From contig NZ_QFZZ01000002.1 of assembly GCF_005233515.1 (NCBI RefSeq), positions 1 to 64,000 of the forward strand: DNA of 64,000 nt, written 5' to 3'. The stretch comes from Pseudomonas sp. CFBP13508. Its GTDB lineage: Bacteria > Pseudomonadota > Gammaproteobacteria > Pseudomonadales > Pseudomonadaceae. The notes beneath the pieces are model-generated. The model was not told the DNA's origin, did not search any database, and was given only the letters and a program-made list of their open reading frames with translations. Made by a program: the position numbers and the translations under genes. Position 1 is the first letter of the stretch. Every line of letters starts with the position of its first letter. Positions 9,059 to 18,606 of this stretch are shown here, in pieces.

Positions 9059-9145
9059 GTGGGAGCGAGCCTGCTCGCGAAGGCGTCCTGTCAGACAACA
9101 TGCCGTTGAATGACACACTGCTTTCGCGAGCAAGCTCGCTCCCAC
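9059..9145. repeat. REP pair, family A, divergent orientation
   Basis: Copies at 9059-9081 and 9123-9145 with GTGGG ends outward. The right copy has one substitution (GCAAGCTCG in place of GCAGGCTCG). It sits between the esterase 3' end and the efp terminator. Confidence 0.88.
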
Positions 9146-9172
9146 AGGGTTCCGAGCGTTTCTAACAGGCAC

Positions 9173-9202
9173 AAAAAAACCCGACTCAATGGTCGGGTTT
9201 TT
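9173..9202. terminator. bidirectional rho-independent terminator after efp
   Basis: An inverted repeat ACCCGAC-TCAATG-GTCGGGT flanked by an A-run on the left and a T-run on the right, so it can terminate both efp (from the right) and read-through from the esterase side. Confidence 0.85.
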
Positions 9203-9223
9203 TCTTTCCGCAAAAAGCAGTGC

Positions 9224-9793
9224 TTACTTCGCACGACCTTTGTAGGAACCGCCTTCGCGGGTATCGATCTCGATCATGTCGCCGATTTCGATGAAGTCGG
9301 CAACCGACAGCTCGGTACCGTTCTTCAGTTTGGCAGGCTTCATCACCTTGCCGGAAGTGTCACCGCGAGCGGAGCCTTCGGTGTAGTCAACCTGACGCAC
9401 GATGGTGGTCGGCAGTTCTACGGAAACCAGACGCTCTTCGAAGAACACGGCTTCGCAAACGTCGGTCATGCCTTCTTCAACGAAAGGCAGAACGCTTTCG
9501 ATGTCTTCGGCGTTCAGCTCGTACATGGTGTAGTCAGTGGTGTCCATGAACGTGTAGGTGTCACCGCTGATGAACGACAGGGTGGCTTCTTTACGATCCA
9601 GAATCACGTCGTCCAGTTTGTCGTCCGCACCGTAAACGGTTTCGGTCTTGTAACCGGTCAGCAGGTTCTTCAGCTTGGTCTTCATGATCGCGCTGTTACG
9701 GCCCGACTTGGTGAATTCAGCTTTCTGAACCAGCCAAGGATCGTTGTCGATACGGATCACGGTACCGGGTTTGAGTTCTTTACCAGTTTTCAT
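9224..9793 (-). CDS. efp: elongation factor P
   Basis: A 189-residue EF-P, the three-domain tRNA-mimicking factor that rescues ribosomes stalled at polyproline runs. The domain I tip is [10 protein letters not shown] with arginine at position 32 instead of lysine. That is the form modified by EarP with L-rhamnose, and earP lies directly upstream on the same strand. The C-terminal [16 protein letters not shown] is canonical. It has its own terminator downstream. Length and sequence are fully standard. Confidence 0.98.
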   Translation of the reverse strand: MKTGKELKPGTVIRIDNDPWLVQKAEFTKSGRNSAIMKTKLKNLLTGYKTETVYGADDKLDDVILDRKEATLSFISGDTYTFMDTTDYTMYELNAEDIESVLPFVEEGMTDVCEAVFFEERLVSVELPTTIVRQVDYTEGSARGDTSGKVMKPAKLKNGTELSVADFIEIGDMIEIDTREGGSYKGRAK

Positions 9794-9841
9794 TGCGAAT
9801 ATCCGAATTTGGATGGGATTTACAAAAATCTAGGCCGCGTA

Positions 9842-10984
9842 TCATATCCAATTTACATAAAACTGTACCAGCGCCGTGGCAAGATCCGCCTGCAAGGCCT
9901 GTTCCAGACACCATGCTTCGGCGTTCTCCTCGAGTTCCGGCCAATGATTTCGCACCGCCAGCCAGTGCTCGCCGATCGGTTGCCCGGCACTCCACGCTCG
10001 CCACAGACCGTTCATCGCCTGCGCCGCAGCGGGTGAAAGGCCGTGAGTGTAGAGCGCGAGAAAAGCATCGAGCTTGTCCAGATGGATGTCATCGTCCTGC
10101 TGATAGATGTGCCAGAGCATCGGCCGCCCCGCCCATTGCGCGCGAACGAATGAATCTTCACCGCGTACCGCGTTGAAATCGCAGCACCACAGCAGATGGT
10201 CATATTGGTCCTGCCGGACGAACGGCAGTACCTGCACGGTGAGCGAATCGCGCACATGAATCGCGCCGACCGTCAGGGTTTCCACATTCAGCCAGCGCGC
10301 CACATCGCCGAGAATCCGCCCTTCCGGCACCAGCAGGTGAGTCGGCCGCGCATCGGCCGCCAGCACATCCAGCCAACTGGCCAACCCGGGGTTTTCATAA
10401 GCAAACAGCGAGATCAGTTGCGCGTCCGGAGCAGGATCGATACCCAAGGCTTGCAGGAAATGTCGCTGAGCCGGCCGATCCTGCTGAAACTGCCGACGCT
10501 GTTCGAGCAGTCCGCGTTCGCGCAGCAGGCCACCGGTGCCCGGTTTGAAGCCTGGAAAGAAAAAGAACTTCTGCACCGTTTTGTATTTTACCGACGGCAA
10601 GCCGTGGCAGCCGGTGACCCAGTCTTCGGCGCTGAGATAATCGAGGTTGAGCCACAGCGGTGGCGTTTCCCGTGCGGCCATGCTGTCCATGTAGTCGGCG
10701 GGCAACTGACAGGCGAAGGCGGCGATGACTACGTCGGCCGCCTCGGCGTGCAGCCACTCGCTCGGCCACTGACGCACCTCGACGCCCTGCTGCCATTGCT
10801 GCACAACATCGACATCGATCTCAGGACAGAGGCGCTCGAACGCGCGCAGATCATCCACCCACAGGCGCACCGGCAAGGCATGTTCGGCCACCAGTTGCCT
10901 AGCCAGGCGCCAGGTCACGCCGATGTCACCGAAGTTATCGACCACGGTGCAGAAAATGTCCCAGCGGGGTTTCACTTCAGGCAT
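9842..10984 (-). CDS. earP: EarP, EF-P arginine-32 rhamnosyltransferase
   Basis: A 380-residue glycosyltransferase that transfers rhamnose from dTDP-beta-L-rhamnose to Arg32 of EF-P. The N-terminus WDIFCTVVDNFGDIGVTWRLARQL has the two conserved aspartates (here D16 and D20) that match the catalytic pair of P. putida EarP. The C-terminal nucleotide-sugar part reads CDFNAVRGEDSFVRAQWAGRPMLWHIY. The start at 10984 is chosen for the ribosome site GGGAGAAAGGC. It ends about 49 bases before efp, so the two are probably one operon. Confidence 0.95.
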   Translation of the reverse strand: MPEVKPRWDIFCTVVDNFGDIGVTWRLARQLVAEHALPVRLWVDDLRAFERLCPEIDVDVVQQWQQGVEVRQWPSEWLHAEAADVVIAAFACQLPADYMDSMAARETPPLWLNLDYLSAEDWVTGCHGLPSVKYKTVQKFFFFPGFKPGTGGLLRERGLLEQRRQFQQDRPAQRHFLQALGIDPAPDAQLISLFAYENPGLASWLDVLAADARPTHLLVPEGRILGDVARWLNVETLTVGAIHVRDSLTVQVLPFVRQDQYDHLLWCCDFNAVRGEDSFVRAQWAGRPMLWHIYQQDDDIHLDKLDAFLALYTHGLSPAAAQAMNGLWRAWSAGQPIGEHWLAVRNHWPELEENAEAWCLEQALQADLATALVQFYVNWI

Positions 10985-11109
10985 GCCTTTCTCCCGTTGG
11001 CAAAAAACCTCGATTGTCCGCATAAATGCACTCGCGCAGAAGAGCCGACGGCGATTAATCTTCGTGCGACAATCGCCGCTTGCCCGCAACCATCCGCCAG
11101 GAGGCCGCC

Positions 11110-11526
11110 ATGCCCTACCGTCCGAATCCGCGTCGACCCTTGCCCGTTCAGCTTAGCGCGCTGCATCTGACCGGCAGTATTGCGCTGGGCCTGTGGCTGG
11201 GGTTCCTGGCGATTGCGCTGACCTGCTGGCTGCTTTCGCGCTTTATCTTTCCCGAGCAACTGGCCCCTGTCGCGCAAGCGGTGCAGCAGCGCGTCAGTCC
11301 GCCGGCTGTGGCGCCCGTACAGGTACAGCCGGACATTCCACCGCAAAGTCCGCTGTTCCAACAGTACGAAGAAAACCTGCGCAAGAATGAACAGCAGGCC
11401 CGACTGGATCAGGCGCGCGCCAATTCGCGTAACGCGTCCAATCCGAAATGCCAGTTCTGGCTGCAGCAGGACCAGACCGCGCCGACCGAAAAGAGCCGCG
11501 CCAACGTTTTGCAATTCTGCGATTGA
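11110..11526 (+). CDS. small membrane-anchored protein of unknown function
   Basis: A protein of 138 residues. One strong membrane segment (about residues 19-42, LTGSIALGLWLGFLAIALTCWLLSRFIF) follows a short basic N-terminus. After a proline- and valine-rich linker (VSPPAVAPVQVQPDIPPQSPLF) comes a charged helical part with two cysteines near the C-terminus (NPKCQFWLQQ, LQFCD). The start at 11110 has AGGAGG in front. The next gene starts two bases after its stop, so the two are probably cotranscribed. I do not recognise a named family. Confidence 0.75.
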   Translation: MPYRPNPRRPLPVQLSALHLTGSIALGLWLGFLAIALTCWLLSRFIFPEQLAPVAQAVQQRVSPPAVAPVQVQPDIPPQSPLFQQYEENLRKNEQQARLDQARANSRNASNPKCQFWLQQDQTAPTEKSRANVLQFCD

Positions 11527-11528
11527 TC

Positions 11529-12011
11529 ATGAACAAACACAGCGTCCACCAGTTGATTCTCGACAAGCTGCGCATCGACCTCGACATTGCCGAACGCGCC
11601 GCGCAAACCGCTTACGAAACCGCGACCCACGAAGAAAACATCGCCGAAAACAAATACGACACGCTGGGGCTGGAGGCGTCGTATCTGGCGGCGGGTCAGG
11701 CGAAGCGGGTTGAGGAAATCCGTCAGTCACTGGCGCTGTGTCAGAACCTGACGTTGCGTGCCTACGATGAAAATCGCGGCATTGAAGTCGGCGCCCTGCT
11801 CGGTCTGGAGGACGAAAAGGGTCGCGAGCAATGGCTGTTTCTGGCGCCGGATGCGGCGGGGCTGAAAGTCGACGTGGTCGGTCAGCCGATCACCGTCATC
11901 ACCCCACGCTCGCCGCTGGGCAAAAGTCTGCTGGGCAAGTTCGCGGGCGATGAGGTGGAGATTCTGGTGGCGGGCACCCGGCAACAATTTGCTGTCACCG
12001 AGGTGCTCTGA
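11529..12011 (+). CDS. GreA/GreB-like protein with divergent N-terminal arm
   Basis: A protein of 160 residues. The C-terminal half looks like the FKBP-like GreA/GreB C-terminal domain (WLFLAPDAAGLKVDVVGQPITVITPRSPLGKSLLGKFAGDEVEI). The N-terminal half is helical but lacks the acidic tip GDxSENAEY of true Gre factors; in its place stands THEENIAENKYDTLGLEAS. It may bind the RNA polymerase secondary channel with a different activity. A true GreB is encoded at 24342. It follows the membrane protein gene by two bases. Confidence 0.75.
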   Translation: MNKHSVHQLILDKLRIDLDIAERAAQTAYETATHEENIAENKYDTLGLEASYLAAGQAKRVEEIRQSLALCQNLTLRAYDENRGIEVGALLGLEDEKGREQWLFLAPDAAGLKVDVVGQPITVITPRSPLGKSLLGKFAGDEVEILVAGTRQQFAVTEVL

Positions 12012-12020
12012 AGCGGGTGC

Positions 12021-13004
<984 letters not shown>

Positions 13005-13108
13005 TCAAAGCAGGTAGACGCCACGGGCATCAGCGACGGTATATAACTATATTAATGGTTCGAAGAATAAATCTAGAACTTTTTTATCAAAACGCCATTA
13101 TTCCTGCT

Positions 13109-13612
13109 TCAGCGATCCTCACGCCGCCGGCGTTCCATCAGCGGCACCAGATAGACCGGCACCTTGGCCAACTGCAGGACCCGCGCCGCCGTGCGCCCCA
13201 ACGGTGTTTCCGCACCGACACCATGGCTGTGACTGCCGACGATCAGCAGATCGACCGAGAGCTTGTGCACCTGTTCGAGAATCACCTGCGACGGATCGCC
13301 CTGCAGCACGCGCACCGCGCGAATGCGCTGCAGATCCTGTTCGCCGTCGTCCCCCAGTTCTTCACGAAAGCTGTCGAGCACCCGTTGTTCGATATTGGCG
13401 ATGACTGTTTTCAGACCCTGACTATGGAATTCGTTCAATGCCTGTTCGTCGAGATAGCTTTGCAGCACCGACTCGGCAAACAGGCCCATGGGTTCCACCG
13501 CATGTACTACATACAGATCGGCGTTGAAGGTGCGCGCCAAGGCCAGGGCATGCTGCATCACGAACGGTGCGTACAGACCGAGGTCGGTGGCATACAGCAT
13601 TGAGCGAATCAT
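13109..13612 (-). CDS. universal stress protein (UspA family)
   Basis: A 167-residue single-domain Usp. The beta-strand start IRSMLYATDLG and the ATP-binding segment VGSHSHG...TPLGRTAARVLQLAKVPVYLVP fit the G-2x-G-9x-G(S/T) loop of ATP-binding members with one extra spacing. The start is supported by GAGGAGG five bases upstream. Single gene; induction is probably by stress or stationary phase, but no promoter evidence is visible. Confidence 0.88.
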   Translation of the reverse strand: MIRSMLYATDLGLYAPFVMQHALALARTFNADLYVVHAVEPMGLFAESVLQSYLDEQALNEFHSQGLKTVIANIEQRVLDSFREELGDDGEQDLQRIRAVRVLQGDPSQVILEQVHKLSVDLLIVGSHSHGVGAETPLGRTAARVLQLAKVPVYLVPLMERRRREDR

Positions 13613-13709
13613 GGGACCTCCTCGCGAGCCAACGATGGCGGAGATTGATTCAGCTTAGCAGTGCCTTGGCGAGTACGACGTGCGACGCAACGTCCTGAAT
13701 GAAAAGGCT

Positions 13710-14615
13710 CTAGATCGGCTGTTCGTTGCTGATGCCGTGGGGCACGTGGCCGGTGGCGACCACTTCACGAGCCAGTTCGCAATGGCCGGTCTGGTCATCG
13801 AAGAACACGTCGGCGGCGAAGGCTTCGAGGAACGCCGATTTGGTCAGGCCACCGAGAAACAGCGACTCATCGAGACGAATATCCCATTCCCGCAAGGTGC
13901 GAATCACTCGCTCATGGGCCGGCGCCGAACGGGCGGTAACCAGCGCCGTGCGGATCGGGCAATCGTCATCGGGAAACTCGCGCTGCAACAGATTGAGCGC
14001 TGCCAGAAAGCCCTTGAACGGCCCACCGCGCAAAGGCTCGCGCGCTGATTCGCGTTCCTTGGCCTGAAACGCTTCAAGGCCGCCGGACTGATAGACGCGC
14101 TCGGACTCGTCGGAAAAGATCACCGCATCACCGTCAAAGGCGATACGTAATTCATCACTGGCCGCACGGCTCGCGCCTCCGGACAGAATCGTGGCGGCGG
14201 CGAACCCGGCGTCCAGCGCCGCACGCACGTCTTCGGCGTGGGTCGAGAGAAACAGGTCGCAGCCAAACGCTTTCAGATACGGATAAGGACTGCGCCCGCC
14301 AACGAACGCCGCACGAGAAATCGCCAGACCGTAATGATGAATCGAATTGAACACGCGCAGACCGGTGTCGGCGCTGTTGCGCGAGACCAGAATCACCTCG
14401 ACCCGCGCGCGGCCGAGGCGACTGTTCAGGCTCAGGAGTTTTTCCACCAGCGGGAACGCATCGCCCGGCGCGAGGATTTCGTCTTCGTGCTCGATCTGAT
14501 ATTGCCGATAGGCTTCGACGCCGCTCGACAGGTAGACCTTGTGGCTTTCGCTCAGGTCGAACAAGGCGCGCGAGGAAATCGCCAGCACCAGTTTGTCATC
14601 GATGTTATTGGCCAT
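13710..14615 (-). CDS. cytosolic 5'-nucleotidase (NT5C1-like)
   Basis: A protein of 301 residues resembling the eukaryotic cytosolic 5'-nucleotidase I family found in many pseudomonads. Conserved parts are KLVLAISSRALFDL, VEVILVSRNSADTGLRVFNSI, CDLFLSTHAEDVRAALDAG and DVFFDDQTGHCE, matching the HAD-like phosphatase core. It likely dephosphorylates nucleoside monophosphates. The frame opens six codons earlier (MFLGEG), but the ATG at 14615 gives the usual N-terminus MANNIDDKLVLAIS. It may be cotranscribed with the reductase gene upstream, which ends 23 bases before it. Confidence 0.85.
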   Translation of the reverse strand: MANNIDDKLVLAISSRALFDLSESHKVYLSSGVEAYRQYQIEHEDEILAPGDAFPLVEKLLSLNSRLGRARVEVILVSRNSADTGLRVFNSIHHYGLAISRAAFVGGRSPYPYLKAFGCDLFLSTHAEDVRAALDAGFAAATILSGGASRAASDELRIAFDGDAVIFSDESERVYQSGGLEAFQAKERESAREPLRGGPFKGFLAALNLLQREFPDDDCPIRTALVTARSAPAHERVIRTLREWDIRLDESLFLGGLTKSAFLEAFAADVFFDDQTGHCELAREVVATGHVPHGISNEQPI

Positions 14616-14638
14616 GCCTTCCCCCAAGAACAACCGAC

Positions 14639-15595
14639 TCAGGTATTGCGTCGGTCGATAAAACCCAAATGGCGATACAACGCCTCGATGCGCGGCAACT
14701 CGCAGCCCGCCGCTTTCGCCGCCGCCAATGGCCGGGCGTAGATCGCCTCAAGCTCCAGCGGGCGTTTGTGTGCAAAGTCGTGGTACATGCTCGGCCAGTA
14801 ATCGGGCATTTTTTCCGTCATGGTGAACAGGTACTCGGCGTAACCGGGCGGGATCTCGTATCCACAGGCCCTGGCGCCCAGCACCACCTCGGCCATCAAC
14901 GCCTGAATCGACACGCGGCTGTCAGCATCAGCCATCAGTGCTTGCGTTCCCGCGCCGAGCAATACTGACAGTCCGTTGTAGGGAATATTCCACACCAGTT
15001 TCTGCCAGCGCGCCTGATGCAGGTTGGCCATCGCTTGAGAGTCGATGCCGGCGGCACGGAACAGCCCGGCGCCCTCCTCGACAATCGCCATGCGCGCTAC
15101 TTCATCGATGGCCGAGCCGCTGTGATAACCGACATTCACCGCGCCAAGGGCCTGATGGGTAATCTGCCCCGGACCCTCGCGGTGCACGCAAATCAGGCAC
15201 AGACCACCGAGCAGATGCAGCGAATCCGGCAACAGTGGCCGCAGGCTGTCTTCGACATCCAGACCGTTCTGCAGCAACAGCACTTTTGCGTCAGGTTTGG
15301 CGGCCTGAATGATCGCCGGGGCCAGACCGGCGTTGCTGGTGGTCTTGGTGCCGCCCAGCAGCCAGTCACAGGGTGGCATGTCTTCGGCAGCGGAATAGGC
15401 ATTGGCCGGATGCAGCGTCATCGGGCCGTGCACCGCACTGTTGATCTGCAAACCGCGCTCAGCCACTGCCGAGAATTCGCTGCGCAACAAGAAATGCACG
15501 TCGAAACCGGCACGCGCCAGCATCACCCCGTAAAACCCGCCGATCGCACCGGTGCCGATAATCCCCACCACCGGTTTGCTGACTGTCTCGCTCAT
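14639..15595 (-). CDS. putative 2-dehydropantoate 2-reductase (PanE/ApbA family)
   Basis: A 318-residue NADPH-dependent ketopantoate-reductase family protein. The dinucleotide fold VVGIIGTGAIGGFYGVMLARAG is at residues about 9-30, with the conserved LLQNGLDVEDSLRP and the catalytic-lysine region ARWQKLVWNIPYNGLSVLLG. Genomes often have several paralogues, so a role in pantothenate synthesis is plausible but not certain. Its start overlaps the stop of the thioredoxin-like gene by four bases (ATGA), indicating translational coupling. Confidence 0.85.
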   Translation of the reverse strand: MSETVSKPVVGIIGTGAIGGFYGVMLARAGFDVHFLLRSEFSAVAERGLQINSAVHGPMTLHPANAYSAAEDMPPCDWLLGGTKTTSNAGLAPAIIQAAKPDAKVLLLQNGLDVEDSLRPLLPDSLHLLGGLCLICVHREGPGQITHQALGAVNVGYHSGSAIDEVARMAIVEEGAGLFRAAGIDSQAMANLHQARWQKLVWNIPYNGLSVLLGAGTQALMADADSRVSIQALMAEVVLGARACGYEIPPGYAEYLFTMTEKMPDYWPSMYHDFAHKRPLELEAIYARPLAAAKAAGCELPRIEALYRHLGFIDRRNT

Positions 15596-15978
15596 GGCAA
15601 CTCCTCTGCAATTCGACCCAGCGCCTGCGCCACAGCCTGGTTGAGCTCATCAACCGTCAGGCGGCTGTGCACTGCGCCAAAGAACTCGCCGTCGCGCACC
15701 ACGAACAGCGCCGGCAAATGAAACACCTGATAACGCTCGACCAGCCCGCCGTTGTTGCCGGCGTCGATCCAGCACAGCTGGTCGATCATTAGCGGCAATT
15801 CCGGCAACACCTCGCGGGCATAACGACAACTGGCGCAGCCGACGCTGGTGAAAATCACAAGGGAAACCCCTTTCATCGCCAGCAGCCGCTGGTCGGCGTC
15901 GAAGTCGGTCAGCTCGGATTCGACCACTATACTGGGGGAAACAATGTCAGATGGCCGACACAGGGAGTCTGTGCTCAT
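15592..15978 (-). CDS. thioredoxin-fold protein
   Basis: A 128-residue protein with a thioredoxin core: VSLVIFTSVGCASCRYAREVLPEL contains the redox motif CASC, and the cis-proline strand HLPALFVVRDGE follows. There is no signal peptide, so it is probably cytosolic. Translation is coupled to the PanE-like reductase through a 4-base overlap. The start at 15978 is the best upstream ATG; the first 35 residues are not thioredoxin-like and a later start is possible. Its start region overlaps the opposing PilZ gene. Confidence 0.78.
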   Translation of the reverse strand: MSTDSLCRPSDIVSPSIVVESELTDFDADQRLLAMKGVSLVIFTSVGCASCRYAREVLPELPLMIDQLCWIDAGNNGGLVERYQVFHLPALFVVRDGEFFGAVHSRLTVDELNQAVAQALGRIAEELP

Positions 15979-16420
15979 GGGACGTTTCATTCCTCATCCG
16001 GACGAAGTGCCGGTTGAATTGACGTTACTCAAGCCTGAATGCATTTCCAGACAACAGCTGCACACTATCAGCCTCGGCGGCATCGCTTGCAATTACCACC
16101 GCGCCTGGCGCCACGGCACTGCACTGCAAGTACGCATGCCGACGCTGAATGCCGACTTCTGTTGCCCGGGCTATGTGGCCTGGTGTCTGCGGCGTAAAAA
16201 AGGCTATCTGGTGGGCATCGCTTTCACTGATGAACAGACCCTGTTCAGCGCGCGAATGGGTGAGCAGGTGTGTCAGATCGAACGCTATTCACGCATGCAG
16301 GACAGCCACGACGATCTGCAGGATAGTCAGGCGCTGGCCCTGCAATGGGTCGAGGAGCACGCCGAAGAGTTCTCCCACGACAACCTGCGCAAGGCTTTTG
16401 CGCAGCCAGCGCTGGACTAA
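15944..16420 (+). CDS. PilZ-domain-like protein
   Basis: A protein of about 158 residues. FIPHPDEVPVELTLL, HTISLGGIACNYHRAWRHGTALQVRMPTL and GYLVGIAFTDE correspond to the beta-barrel of PilZ domains, which bind cyclic di-GMP; the (D/N)xSxxG motif appears as TISLGG. The N-terminal RxxxR motif is not clear, so ligand binding is uncertain. The start at 15944 has GGGGGA five bases upstream; an internal ATG at 15977 (MGRFIPHP) is an alternative. The 5' ends of this gene and the divergent thioredoxin-like gene overlap. Confidence 0.75.
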   Translation: MSDGRHRESVLMGRFIPHPDEVPVELTLLKPECISRQQLHTISLGGIACNYHRAWRHGTALQVRMPTLNADFCCPGYVAWCLRRKKGYLVGIAFTDEQTLFSARMGEQVCQIERYSRMQDSHDDLQDSQALALQWVEEHAEEFSHDNLRKAFAQPALD

Positions 16421-16549
16421 AGCACGGTTTGCCCATTGTCGAGCCGCCTCTGACGCGCTAAGGTTCGGCTCCCCCGACGCGCTAAATCTGCTGTGCTCCG
16501 CCGCGCGGGGATCGCTGGCGGCCGGCACCCGTGACCTGACGAGTAAACG

Positions 16550-17626
16550 ATGGCTGATTTACCGATCAACGACCTAAACGTCGCCTCTAACGAGACCCTG
16601 ATCACTCCCGATCAGCTCAAGCGTGATATCCCCCTGAGCGACGCCGCCCTGCGCACCGTCACCAAGGGCCGCGAAGTCATTCGCAACATTCTCGATGGCA
16701 CCGACCACCGTCTGTTCGTCGTGATCGGCCCGTGCTCGATTCACGACATCAAGGCGGCCCACGAATACGCCGATCGCCTCAAGGTGCTGGCCGAGGAAGT
16801 CTCCGACACTCTGTATCTGGTCATGCGCGTGTATTTCGAGAAGCCGCGTACCACCGTCGGCTGGAAAGGTCTGATCAACGATCCGTACCTGGACGACTCG
16901 TTCAAGATCCAGGACGGCCTGCATATCGGTCGCCAGTTGCTGCTCGACCTGGCCGAGAAAGGCCTGCCGACCGCGACCGAAGCCCTCGACCCGATCTCCC
17001 CGCAGTATCTGCAGGATCTGATCAGCTGGTCGGCCATCGGCGCGCGTACCACCGAATCGCAGACTCACCGCGAAATGGCTTCCGGCCTGTCCTCGGCCGT
17101 CGGCTTCAAGAACGGCACCGATGGCGGCCTGACCGTGGCGATCAACGCCTTGCAGTCGGTGTCCAGCCCGCACCGTTTCCTCGGCATCAACCAGGAAGGT
17201 GGCGTGTCGATCGTCACCACCAAAGGCAACGCCTACGGTCACGTGGTGCTGCGTGGCGGCAATGGCAAGCCGAACTATGATTCGGTCAGCGTTGCGCTAT
17301 GCGAGCAGGCGCTGAACAAGGCGAAGATCAAGCCGAACATCATGGTCGATTGCAGCCACGCCAACTCCAACAAGGACCCGGCCCTGCAACCGCTGGTGAT
17401 GGAAAACGTCGCTAACCAGATCCTCGAGGGCAACCAGTCGATCATCGGCCTGATGGTCGAAAGCCACCTGAACTGGGGTTGCCAGGCAATCCCGAAAGAT
17501 CTCGCCGACCTGCAATACGGCGTGTCGATCACCGATGCCTGCATCGATTGGTCCGCTACCGAAAACACCTTGCGCAGCATGCACGCCAAGCTCAAGGACG
17601 TATTGCCGAAGCGTCAGCGCACGTAA
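16550..17626 (+). CDS. class I 3-deoxy-7-phosphoheptulonate synthase (DAHP synthase)
   Basis: A 358-residue AroF/G/H-type enzyme for the first shikimate step. Signatures are VVIGPCSIHDIKAAHEYA with the metal-site cysteine, VYFEKPRTTVGWKGLINDP, SAVGFKNGTDGG, VVLRGGNGKPNYD and MVDCSHANSNKD. It belongs to the amino-acid-inhibited family; which aromatic amino acid inhibits it cannot be settled by eye. It is monocistronic with a strong terminator directly downstream. An unrelated class II enzyme for the same step is encoded at 1007-2353. Confidence 0.95.
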   Translation: MADLPINDLNVASNETLITPDQLKRDIPLSDAALRTVTKGREVIRNILDGTDHRLFVVIGPCSIHDIKAAHEYADRLKVLAEEVSDTLYLVMRVYFEKPRTTVGWKGLINDPYLDDSFKIQDGLHIGRQLLLDLAEKGLPTATEALDPISPQYLQDLISWSAIGARTTESQTHREMASGLSSAVGFKNGTDGGLTVAINALQSVSSPHRFLGINQEGGVSIVTTKGNAYGHVVLRGGNGKPNYDSVSVALCEQALNKAKIKPNIMVDCSHANSNKDPALQPLVMENVANQILEGNQSIIGLMVESHLNWGCQAIPKDLADLQYGVSITDACIDWSATENTLRSMHAKLKDVLPKRQRT

Positions 17627-17644
17627 GCTGCGTTTTACGGGCAT

Positions 17645-17676
17645 AAAAAAACGCCGGACATTGTCCGGCGTTTTTG
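17645..17676. terminator. bidirectional rho-independent terminator
   Basis: A perfect stem ACGCCGGACA/TGTCCGGCGT with A-run on the left and T-run on the right, between the convergent DAHP synthase and GNAT genes. It can end transcripts from both sides. Confidence 0.9.
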
Positions 17677-17686
17677 TGTGTGCGGT

Positions 17687-17968
17687 TCAGATCTTCGCGG
17701 CGCGACGCTGATGGCGTTCCATGTAGCGCTCGACGTAAGAGCAAGACGGGATCACCGTGTAGCCCATTTCTTCGGCGTATTGCAGCGCGCGTTCAGTCAG
17801 CGCTGCGGCAATGCCACGGCCACGCAGGGCATTGGGCACGAAGGTGCGGTAGATATCCAGGGTCTGCTTGCCCAGATCCATGTAGGTCAGGTAAGCACGA
17901 TGACCGTCCACAGTGGTCTCGAATTGATGACCAGCCTGGTCATGGTGGATGGACAACGCCTCGCTCAT
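17687..17968 (-). CDS. YjdJ-type GCN5-related N-acetyltransferase
   Basis: A 93-residue small GNAT. RTFVPNALRGRGIAAALTERALQYAEEMGYTVIPSCSYVERYM contains the acetyl-CoA pyrophosphate loop RGRGIA and the YTVIPSCSYV segment found in YjdJ-like proteins. The acceptor is unknown. The start at 17968 has GAGGAG six bases upstream; the frame continues open for 22 codons upstream without a good start. Confidence 0.85.
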   Translation of the reverse strand: MSEALSIHHDQAGHQFETTVDGHRAYLTYMDLGKQTLDIYRTFVPNALRGRGIAAALTERALQYAEEMGYTVIPSCSYVERYMERHQRRAAKI

Positions 17969-18509
17969 CACTACTCCTCGCGGGTCTTGAATTGTGACCC
18001 CTACCTTACCGATGTTTTCCCGGCGAAGGAACATCTACGCCACCCCGTGCCTGATGGACACCGAGAAGAGCCACACCGATCTCGCGCAACCTGACACCTA
18101 CTGAATAGTAGGCACCATTGGCAATAATGCTCAAGGTACGCTCGTCATCGGACGGTTTGGGGGCAAAGGCTTCGATGCTCGCAGGTTCGGTCGCAGACCC
18201 TCTTTGCGCGCCGCTTGCCTGAACATTGCCGGAATGTTGAGACTTAAGACGTGCAAGCTTTTTTAAAGTCACCTGAACATCAACAAAGATACGCGAAGCG
18301 CTTCGCAGAACCTGAACAAAAGTGTGGACGAATTCATTTAGAAAGACTTTAGCCGAAGTCGCAAAAACAGCATGCGACGGTGGGAACTTTTTCCGTTTGA
18401 GTCGCTCACGCCGGGGCTTGCAGCTGGATATTTTTTATACAGCGCAGTTAAAAGTTGCTCGAAAAAGAATCAACGCCTACAATTTTTTTTGCTTCTTGCG
18501 CTACGTCAG

Positions 18510-18537
18510 TTTACTTACTACAAGTAATGGGTAGTAT
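18510..18537 (+). promoter_or_regulatory. possible oprI promoter in an AT-rich leader region
   Basis: Between the GNAT start and oprI lie about 640 bases with no gene I can support, markedly AT-rich from 18410. TTTACT (18510-18515), a 16-base gap and TAGTAT (18532-18537) form a reasonable sigma-70-like promoter about 70 bases before the oprI start. OprI is a very abundant protein, so a strong promoter is expected here, but these hexamers are only one candidate. Confidence 0.35.
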
Positions 18538-18606
18538 GTACGCCGGCTATTTCCTCAATCGTGAGGAGACAGCCACTTAATTTGAAAGTCCTTGAAGGGG
18601 AACACG

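Noticed and set aside
7268..9145. Repeated 23-base units considered as a CRISPR array
   Set aside because: Copies are inverted pairs spread between genes, without regular spacers or cas genes; they are REP elements.
18006..18272. Minus-strand frame of 88 codons (GTG start) between the GNAT gene and oprI
   Set aside because: Weak GTG start with no ribosome site, no recognised motif, and its end overlaps the GNAT 5' region. Insufficient support to call a gene.
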